Assembly: GCF_009712035.1 (NCBI RefSeq)
Contig: NZ_VILB01000027.1
Span: 1-38,917, forward strand
Direction: 5' to 3'
DNA length: 38,917 nt
DNA from: Anabaena sp. UHCC 0187
GTDB taxonomy: Bacteria > Cyanobacteriota > Cyanobacteriia > Cyanobacteriales > Nostocaceae
Shown: piece after piece, positions 33,006 through 38,917 of the stretch
Numbering within the stretch: the first letter of the stretch is position 1
How the letters are laid out: every line of letters begins with the position of its first letter
Notes under the pieces: model-generated
The model's input: the letters and a program-made list of their open reading frames with translations, nothing else
What the model was told of the DNA's origin: nothing
Database searches by the model: none
Translations under genes and position numbers: made by a program

Positions 33006-33734
33006 ATGTTGACAGTAAAAGACCCAACTACCGATTTTCAGCTACCGCCGCACAATGAAGCGGCTTTAGAGGGACTTAGGGAAGCAAAAAACGTTGATTC
33101 CACTGTTGCTCTAGCAGCTAATGATTCAACAATTACTACAAGCACAATCGCCCCGGCTGGCTGGTTGCTTTTTGGCTTGGCTTACAAACCGTTGGTGAGG
33201 GTGGAAAAAATTGCGCGACTGGAAAATTTAACCACTGTACTGTTAGAGGAGTTTAAAAGCGAAGGAATACAAGTTTTTCCAGCGCTTCAAATTGAAGATC
33301 AGAATCCTATTGACTTGTTTATCAGATTTCCGCGCAAAACTCATCTGTTTATCTCTATTCGTTCCCAAGGACATAGGGAGATTGTTTACAACGAAGCGAG
33401 AGAAGCTTTGCAGGTAAAACGTAAAGACAAGAATGCGCTCAAAATCTGGAAACCCTGCCCATTAGTTGAATTGGCAGATTATGAAAAGTGGCTCAATAAG
33501 AATAGAGACTTATTTGGGATGTCCTCTCGTGAGGCACAAAAAACTCCCACAGCCAAAGTCCTGGTTTTATGGCCTCCCACCAAGGCAATTGGAAATCACA
33601 AGGAACATCTTTATTCTGAAGTAGGAAACATGAAAATTCTGGCTTTCAGAAGAAAAGGCACTGCCTTTGTGATTGAAAAGGAGGAAGTAATCGAGTTTAT
33701 TAAAGCTTGGTTAGCTAGGTACAAAAAAGATTAA
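33006..33734 (+). CDS. Hypothetical protein, possibly nuclease-fold-like
   Basis: 242 residues, family not certain. Residues about 95-125 read VFPALQIEDQNPIDLFIRFP followed by HLFISIRSQG, a strand order like the restriction-endonuclease/NERD fold. The expected E-x-K is replaced by S-I-R-S, so catalysis is doubtful. The C-terminal half has a VLVLWPP strand and ends with IEFIKAWLARYKKD. A moderately hydrophobic stretch (GWLLFGLAY) is near residue 55. The start is the ATG at 33006, without a ribosome site. Possibly a plasmid-typical protein of unknown role between the mobilisation and replication modules. Confidence 0.6.
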   Translation: MLTVKDPTTDFQLPPHNEAALEGLREAKNVDSTVALAANDSTITTSTIAPAGWLLFGLAYKPLVRVEKIARLENLTTVLLEEFKSEGIQVFPALQIEDQNPIDLFIRFPRKTHLFISIRSQGHREIVYNEAREALQVKRKDKNALKIWKPCPLVELADYEKWLNKNRDLFGMSSREAQKTPTAKVLVLWPPTKAIGNHKEHLYSEVGNMKILAFRRKGTAFVIEKEEVIEFIKAWLARYKKD

Positions 33735-33738
33735 AAGG

Positions 33739-33776
33739 TGAAAACTACGTGTCCCGTCGGGATACCGAGGTTTTCA
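33739..33776. terminator. Nested hairpin after the hypothetical gene
   Basis: TGAAAAC / GTTTTCA (7 bp) around a TCCCG-T-CGGGA core, starting 5 nt after the stop codon. No T-run follows. Confidence 0.4.
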
Positions 33777-33919
33777 AAATACATTCCGTCATGGAATTGA
33801 ACATTGGAATTGGAGCAGGGGTATTGGGTTTGGATGCCTAATTTTTATATCCCTGTTAGTAATCCTATCTCAAAAAGTTGAGATGTAAAAGCAGAAGAAC
33901 ACTGATTTTACAAATAAAT

Positions 33920-34012
33920 TAGAACTTAGGCAAGATTAACCTCTGTTGATCATTGCTATCGCCGGAAAACAATGTCAAACCCATATTGTTTGTACCCCCT
34001 GCGTAAGTCCTA
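33920..34012. mobile_element. Decayed MITE, related ends to the 15220 element
   Basis: The left end TAGAACTTAGGCA and right end TGCGTAAGTCCTA are inverted repeats with two mismatches, and the right end is identical to that of the 94-bp element at 15220. The target duplication is unclear. It sits in the 33735-34127 gap, directly before the leader of the replication gene. Confidence 0.5.
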
Positions 34013-34089
34013 ATAAAGCAACATTTCAGGAATTTTATCTTCTTATCTTCCTGAGTATGTGTGTAAAAGATTACTAACACGGGATTGCT

Positions 34090-34122
34090 CCAATTCCTCC
34101 AACACACTTACTGGAGGATTGG
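34090..34122 (+). promoter_or_regulatory. Shine-Dalgarno-sequestering hairpin of the replication gene
   Basis: CCAAT-T-CCTCCA (34090-34101, one bulged T) pairs with TGGAGGATTGG (34112-34122) over a 10-nt loop. The 11-bp stem contains the ribosome site GGAGG (34113-34117), 10 nt before the ATG at 34128. Closed, it would block translation. Confidence 0.6.
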
Positions 34123-34127
34123 CTATC

Positions 34128-37100
34128 ATGTCACAACAACAATTTAACAACGCATCAGAAGCACAAAACCTAAACGCTCAACAACAAGTTAACAATGAGT
34201 TAGAAGCGAAACAGCAATTTCACAACGCATCAGAAGCACAAAATCAAAACGCTCAACAACAATTTAATAACCAATCAGAACCGCAACAAGCAACGGTTCA
34301 ACAGCATTTTCACAACTTATCAGAATCACAACAACCCCACGTTCAACAGAAGCAGCAGGGAGAAAGAGAACAGGCTTTTGCCGTGAGCGTAAGCCGAACG
34401 GGAGCAGGGGGAATGTCTCCTTCCTCGCTGACGTGGAACAAAGTGGAACAGAGGTCACAACCCCGTACTTATTTAAGTCGCTTATATGCAGGTGGAGTAC
34501 AATTGCCGTTTGAATATCCCGTTGTCCCTCCTTTCCCTGCACAACAGTCTGTTTTTAAATCTAGTACCAAGATCGAACAACAACTAGAAGGGCAACAATT
34601 AACCGCTCAACAGACTCAATTTACACCACGGTTACAACCAGAGCCTATCCAGAACGACAGAATCAAATTCGCATTTAACGCCACTGGTAAAGATAAAAAC
34701 TGGGATTTTCGGAAACTAGCAGCCAACTTCCAAGACAGAACAGGTACTATTTGGGATGTAGCTAGGCACGTAGAAGAAGGACACGCCTTATGTGCTGGTT
34801 TACTTGGTGGTCAATGGCGGAGTAAATCTCATATAATTGGTTCTCAGTGGTTATTACTAGATATTGACAACGCCGACACTTGGAAAGATGCAAATGGTAA
34901 TCCATTAGATGAAAATGGTATACCAATCAAAATTAATAGAGCTTGGGTAGATATTAACGGTAACATCATTGAAAAATCAGATGGTAGACAAGCCAAGAAA
35001 ATCTATCAACATCAACTAAACTTAGACGAAGCAATAGAACATCCGTTTATCAAACAATATTGCGCGTTAATCTACACCACAGCTAGTCATCAACCCGGCT
35101 GGGACAAATTTCGGTTAGTATTTGTATTACCTGAATATGTTCAAGGTGCAGAGACAGTAGAAGTGCTGACTCGTTACTTAATGAAGCATCTACCCCATGA
35201 CCCCGCCTGTAAAGATGCTTCACGGGTGTTTTATGGCAATAGCCAAGCCACATTCCCCTTAATTCAACCTCATGTCAGACTACCGCAATCTTGGATAGAT
35301 GAAGCTGTAACCACCGCTTATCAAGAAAAAATTGAATACCAAAAACGGATAGCAGAAATTACAATCCGTCGTCTACAATTTCAAGAACGGGCAGAAGCTA
35401 ACAACTGGGATATTGATCAGCTAATTCAACAAGCATTAACTTATATTCCCACACGCAGTCCTGGCAGCAACAACTACAATGAGTGCCTAAATGTATTAAT
35501 GGCACTAACTTCTCATTATGGTGCTGTAGATGCGGAAATTATAGGAGAACAGTGGAGTCCTTCGATTAAGGGAACGAGTTGGAATATTCGAGATAAAATT
35601 AGGAGTTTTCGCAGTCGTTCTGGTATATCAATTGGTACGCTATTTCACATTGCTAAACAATATGGATTTAGATTTCCCACAGTTGAACGGAATATTTTTA
35701 ATAGTAATTACCAAGATAACAAGTATAACAAATATCAAAGTGGTGTATTCCCAGATGACCAACAACAAGAGTTAAACAATTATCAAAGGGAGATATTTAA
35801 GGATTACCACCAAAAATACTCCGATAATAACCTAAACTCCACCGTCACAGATCCGATAATCAGCAAACAAGAATGGTACAATAAACACGGTATAAAGAGA
35901 GACTTTCAAGAGTTTCTGGAAACCTTAATCATTGTTACTAATAAAGCCCAACGGTTAATAGGTAATATAGTTTGCCCAGTAAAACAAACTATACTTGTCG
36001 CCAACAACAACCTCGACGTTGATATCTGGTTTACCTCAGAACAACGTACTCAGACTTATATAAATGCAGTCAAATCAGGGCATAAATTCATCTTAGATTT
36101 ATCACACGCTGGGGCTGGTAAATCTCACACAGTAGGGGAATTTATGCCAGAACAGTTTGGGGTCAATATGCTGTTTTACCTCAGCAATGAACATCGTAAC
36201 CCCACTGTCGCAACTATTGAAAACTGGACAGATTTAACAGTCCGTCACGATGGACTAGTGGCAGATGCTAACAAACTTACACCATTGGGCAATCCACAAA
36301 TACGCTGGCCACAATTAGGGGAAAAAACCAACGTTGAGGGAACTTGTCCACTGACACATTTATTTAATGCTCTGGCAGAGAAAGGATATAAAAAAGAAAC
36401 ATCCGCAGAAGCCAGTCTTAATCCCATCTGCAACGGTTGTAAACTTAGAGCTAATTGTGCAGGTCGAGATGCTGCTGGTAATGCCCTGCCAAGAGTCAAT
36501 GGTTCTACGTTTCGACGTGATAGGAGAGAGGCATTAGCATCTAAACGAATTCGTGCCAATATCAACTCCCTACCTCAAGCTACAGATATGATTGAGATGA
36601 AGGCAGGTGGTTTTGTTGATGAAGCTTCCAGACAAATACAACCAGTTGAATTCATCAGGGTTAGTTCTAAGGATTTTGACTCTTCAATGATGGAGGTACA
36701 AACTCTATTACCCGCAGTCTATGACAAAATTAAGGGTTTAGTTTTACCACTGCGAGGACTGCTAACTGGAAACATCCCCCGTGTTCAGGAAACTTATCAT
36801 GGATACAATGATGAATTAATCCGGGATTTATTAGGGGAAATTCCCACAGATATACCAGAAATTATTGCCGAACTGGAAACTATTGCTCCCGATATTGAGG
36901 AATTGGTACAACAAGCTGATAGTATTACGTTAGATGGGGTTGATAAGAGCGATCGCGATTCTGTCAGCAGAAAAACCTTAAAATTAATTCGTAGTCACCT
37001 CAATAAACAAGCTGCTCAAGAAACTTACAGGAATATCGAAAATTTACCTGTGAGATGGTTAATTCCCCTGCTAGAAATCATTGGAGATATTAAACCAGGA

Positions 37101-38306
37101 GCATTACGGGTTAAAAACAAACATTTAACTATTTCTACTAAAAACACCCGTCATATTGATGTTCTCAAAGCTTTTGAGTTTGTTTTCTTGATGGATGCTA
37201 CTGCTACCCGTGACAATATGGCTATGCAGTTGGGGATTAATCCCGAGGAAATACTGGTGATATCGGAAATCCCACCTGATTATAGTAATCTGAATATTCA
37301 CCAAATTACGGGCTTTGGCTTGCTGAATAAAGACCGTAGTGGACAGTTAAAAGAACGGGTTACAGCACTGCGAAAGGAATTAGATTTACGTCATGATGGC
37401 AATATTGCTTACATAGACCACTTGGCACATAAAAACAAGGGTGATGGATATTGGTTTGTTGATAATCGCGGTAGTAATGCTTATGAAAATAAGCAAGCTA
37501 TTTGTAGTTTTGGTACTCCCTATCAAGATATTGGAGCATCTGAACAAGCTTATATAACTTTAACGGGAGATAGAAGTGTTGGGAAAGAACATGAAGCTTT
37601 TCAAGAGGTAATTAATCATCTGGTTCAGACTGAGGTTGTGCAATCTGTAGGTAGAACTAGAGCTAACCGCAGGACTGAGCGGGTAACTTATTATGTGGTT
37701 AGTGACAAAGATTTGTCCTATTTAGCGGACTATTACCCTAATGCTAGGTTTATTAAGTCTGATGCTGTTGATATTTGTGCAGATGCAGGAACGGAAATCC
37801 AGCAGACACGCAAGGGCATATTAACGGCATTCAAGCAATTGGTAGCAGCAGGGGTGACAGATTGGCAGAAAGTTCGTCAGGGGGTATTAGCTAAAGCTGC
37901 TGGGATTTCTCAACCGTGGCTCAGTCAAGTTGCTAAGAACTATTTCGGCGGGTGGAATAGCTTTAAAAAATTATTGCTACTCCTATATAACTCTCTTTAT
38001 AGGGTTAATAATAATTCTCTGGAGGTTTTTACCTGTGAGGAGAAGTGGTTTATTGATGAGTATTTACCTCTGCTTAAACATGGCTGTGAAGACGGTGGTG
38101 AACCAGCGGAAATGATCATTGAAGATGTGATTACGTTTAGTGAACATCTTGGCTGGCAAGGGTTTTCTAGGGCTGTGAATGCAGCGACGATGGAAATTAA
38201 AGCTTTTTTAATCGCCTGTTTGATATCTGTTCTGCCGCAGGAGATTCATGATGAGATTAAGCGGTACTTGGTTTTGCACTTAGTTAAATTAGAACCTGAA
38301 TACTAA
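34128..38306 (+). CDS. Plasmid replication protein, CyRepA1-like primase-helicase
   Basis: 1392 residues in order: Gln/Asn-rich repeats (1-100, QQFNNxSEAQ units), a primase-polymerase-like domain (about 175-400) with LLLDIDNAD (D245, D247), ASHQPGWDKFRLVF and KDASR (362-366), then a helicase domain. Its Walker A is HAGAGKS (660-666), four Cys lie at 740, 768, 771 and 777, Walker B is FVDEA (D831, E832), a DATAT motif follows, and motif VI is QSVGRTRA (from 1172). This resembles an XPD/DinG-type Fe-S helicase. A helix-turn-helix stretch (LAKAAGISQPWLSQVA) lies near 1250. The frame extends to a GTG at 34059, but GGAGG supports the ATG at 34128. It is the likely replication initiator. Confidence 0.85.
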   Translation: MSQQQFNNASEAQNLNAQQQVNNELEAKQQFHNASEAQNQNAQQQFNNQSEPQQATVQQHFHNLSESQQPHVQQKQQGEREQAFAVSVSRTGAGGMSPSSLTWNKVEQRSQPRTYLSRLYAGGVQLPFEYPVVPPFPAQQSVFKSSTKIEQQLEGQQLTAQQTQFTPRLQPEPIQNDRIKFAFNATGKDKNWDFRKLAANFQDRTGTIWDVARHVEEGHALCAGLLGGQWRSKSHIIGSQWLLLDIDNADTWKDANGNPLDENGIPIKINRAWVDINGNIIEKSDGRQAKKIYQHQLNLDEAIEHPFIKQYCALIYTTASHQPGWDKFRLVFVLPEYVQGAETVEVLTRYLMKHLPHDPACKDASRVFYGNSQATFPLIQPHVRLPQSWIDEAVTTAYQEKIEYQKRIAEITIRRLQFQERAEANNWDIDQLIQQALTYIPTRSPGSNNYNECLNVLMALTSHYGAVDAEIIGEQWSPSIKGTSWNIRDKIRSFRSRSGISIGTLFHIAKQYGFRFPTVERNIFNSNYQDNKYNKYQSGVFPDDQQQELNNYQREIFKDYHQKYSDNNLNSTVTDPIISKQEWYNKHGIKRDFQEFLETLIIVTNKAQRLIGNIVCPVKQTILVANNNLDVDIWFTSEQRTQTYINAVKSGHKFILDLSHAGAGKSHTVGEFMPEQFGVNMLFYLSNEHRNPTVATIENWTDLTVRHDGLVADANKLTPLGNPQIRWPQLGEKTNVEGTCPLTHLFNALAEKGYKKETSAEASLNPICNGCKLRANCAGRDAAGNALPRVNGSTFRRDRREALASKRIRANINSLPQATDMIEMKAGGFVDEASRQIQPVEFIRVSSKDFDSSMMEVQTLLPAVYDKIKGLVLPLRGLLTGNIPRVQETYHGYNDELIRDLLGEIPTDIPEIIAELETIAPDIEELVQQADSITLDGVDKSDRDSVSRKTLKLIRSHLNKQAAQETYRNIENLPVRWLIPLLEIIGDIKPGALRVKNKHLTISTKNTRHIDVLKAFEFVFLMDATATRDNMAMQLGINPEEILVISEIPPDYSNLNIHQITGFGLLNKDRSGQLKERVTALRKELDLRHDGNIAYIDHLAHKNKGDGYWFVDNRGSNAYENKQAICSFGTPYQDIGASEQAYITLTGDRSVGKEHEAFQEVINHLVQTEVVQSVGRTRANRRTERVTYYVVSDKDLSYLADYYPNARFIKSDAVDICADAGTEIQQTRKGILTAFKQLVAAGVTDWQKVRQGVLAKAAGISQPWLSQVAKNYFGGWNSFKKLLLLLYNSLYRVNNNSLEVFTCEEKWFIDEYLPLLKHGCEDGGEPAEMIIEDVITFSEHLGWQGFSRAVNAATMEIKAFLIACLISVLPQEIHDEIKRYLVLHLVKLEPEY

Positions 38307-38341
38307 GTTTGCACTTAAAAAAGCTGATTTTTTATAGTTGG

Positions 38342-38384
38342 AGCAAAGCAATACAATATTGCGATGTAGCTTGCTGCTTTTTTT
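38342..38384 (+). terminator. Rho-independent terminator of the replication gene
   Basis: Outer AGCAA / TTGCT around GCAATA / TATTGC, then GC and seven T. Confidence 0.65.
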
Positions 38385-38451
38385 AGGAGTGGGAGCAATT
38401 TCTTTTTGTTAAAAAGAAGTACATTGCCGCATAATGGACTTTTACAAGTGA

Positions 38452-38480
38452 TTGAAATAGCATACCAAATACGGTAAAAT
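38452..38480 (+). promoter_or_regulatory. Promoter of the nuclease-like gene
   Basis: TTGAAA (38452-38457), 17-bp spacer, TAAAAT (38475-38480), 22 nt before the start codon. Confidence 0.65.
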
Positions 38481-38502
38481 CGAAAATTTTAAGGTAATAT
38501 AA

Positions 38503-38917
38503 ATGGCTTATATTGATTTTACATTAAGTAAATTTAAAAAGGATTTCCATATTCATATTAATGAAGAAATGGATTTATTTGCTAATATTGAACCTATCCA
38601 AATAAGTGAACAACTTAAAAATAGTTTAGAAGAAACTACTGAACTGGCATTAGCAATTAATACTGAAAAAGCCCGTTCTGAAATGATTATTACGCCTATT
38701 TTATTAGAGGTAAGACGTAGGGCTAATTCTCAAATTAGTTTATTTTCAGGAAGTGATTTTAATGTTGATGTTGAAAAAGGTTTAAATGGTTATTGTGATT
38801 TTGTAATCAGTCGTTCTCAGGAACAGTTAACAATTAATGCACCTGTAATGATTATTGTAGAAGCAAAGAACGAAAACATTAAAGGTGGTTTAGGATAATG
38901 TATGGCAGCAATGTTAA
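38503..38917 (+). pseudogene. PD-(D/E)XK-like nuclease gene with in-frame stop, runs off the window
   Basis: From the ATG at 38503 (AAGG 8 nt upstream) 131 codons lead to TAA at 38896. The core reads YCDFVISRS and IIVEAKNEN, with Asp and E-A-K of a nuclease-type active site as in many cyanobacterial proteins annotated as restriction-endonuclease-like. The same frame continues after the stop (CMAAML) to the window edge. Relatives have GLGQCxAxM at this place, so TAA most likely replaced CAA (Gln). Either a recent nonsense mutation or a sequencing error; a functional short form is less likely. Confidence 0.7.

Noticed and set aside
5490-36956. HIP1 octamers as functional sites
   Set aside because: GCGATCGC is simply abundant in cyanobacterial genomes; five scattered copies show no special placement.

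Overview
This window looks like part of a large plasmid from a filamentous, Nostoc/Anabaena-type cyanobacterium. The evidence is a low-GC, AT-rich background, five HIP1 octamers (GCGATCGC at 5490, 19534, 19984, 26629 and 36949), heptamer repeats of the Nostoc kind (GGGAACA x3), MITE-like elements, and cyanobacterial families (a Ycf46-like AAA ATPase, DUF4351 nuclease/transposase, a CyRepA1-type replication protein). Plasmid identity rests on a replication initiator, a ParM-type partition locus with a clear centromere, MobC plus relaxase, and a VirD4-type coupling protein. No rRNA, tRNA or CRISPR array was seen.

Layout. 1-4531 (minus): a three-gene operon with a dynamin-like GTPase, a second P-loop GTPase with a coiled coil, and a tail-anchored membrane protein that runs off the left edge. 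This is the best candidate for an undescribed system. 4629-4835: MITE-like element with a 4-bp target duplication. 4922-14082: transfer-related and accessory genes: coupling protein, Rpn-type nuclease, acidic DUF5895-like protein, orphan UPF0175 antitoxin, membrane protein, exported lytic transglycosylase-like protein, a repeat-containing protein, and a protein ending in a beta-clamp-like motif. 14434-17186: membrane protein, 94-bp MITE with 5-bp target duplication, family A DNA polymerase. 17447-19795: a cargo block of metabolic-looking genes (peroxiredoxin-like, DUF1349, uridine-kinase-like) and a transporter remnant. 19853-21439: Ycf46-like ATPase. 21788-23920: three small charged proteins with leader hairpins, and a 45-codon ORF made of two 21-residue repeats. 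24146-25270: site-2 protease. 25604-29955 (minus): lipoprotein, membrane protein, ParA-like ATPase, ParR-like adaptor and ParM-like actin. 30126-30363: centromere of fifteen 11-bp repeats. 30440-31726: probable oriT region, MobC and a shortened relaxase. 31774-33734: small hydrophobic proteins and a broken gene. 34128-38306: the 1392-residue replication protein. 38503 to the right edge: a nuclease-like gene with an in-frame stop.

How it fits together. The replication protein (primase-like plus Fe-S-type helicase) and the plasmid-encoded polymerase would copy the element. ParM, the adaptor and the 11-bp repeats would segregate it. MobC, relaxase, coupling protein, transglycosylase and perhaps the lipoprotein and membrane protein look like parts of a transfer apparatus whose core genes lie outside the window. 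Two RNA-level themes stand out. Six plus-strand genes have a perfect 5-bp stem with a 4-nt loop 31-49 nt before the start codon. The Shine-Dalgarno sequence of the replication gene lies inside an 11-bp hairpin. All family calls are from reading the translated sequence, without database searches.
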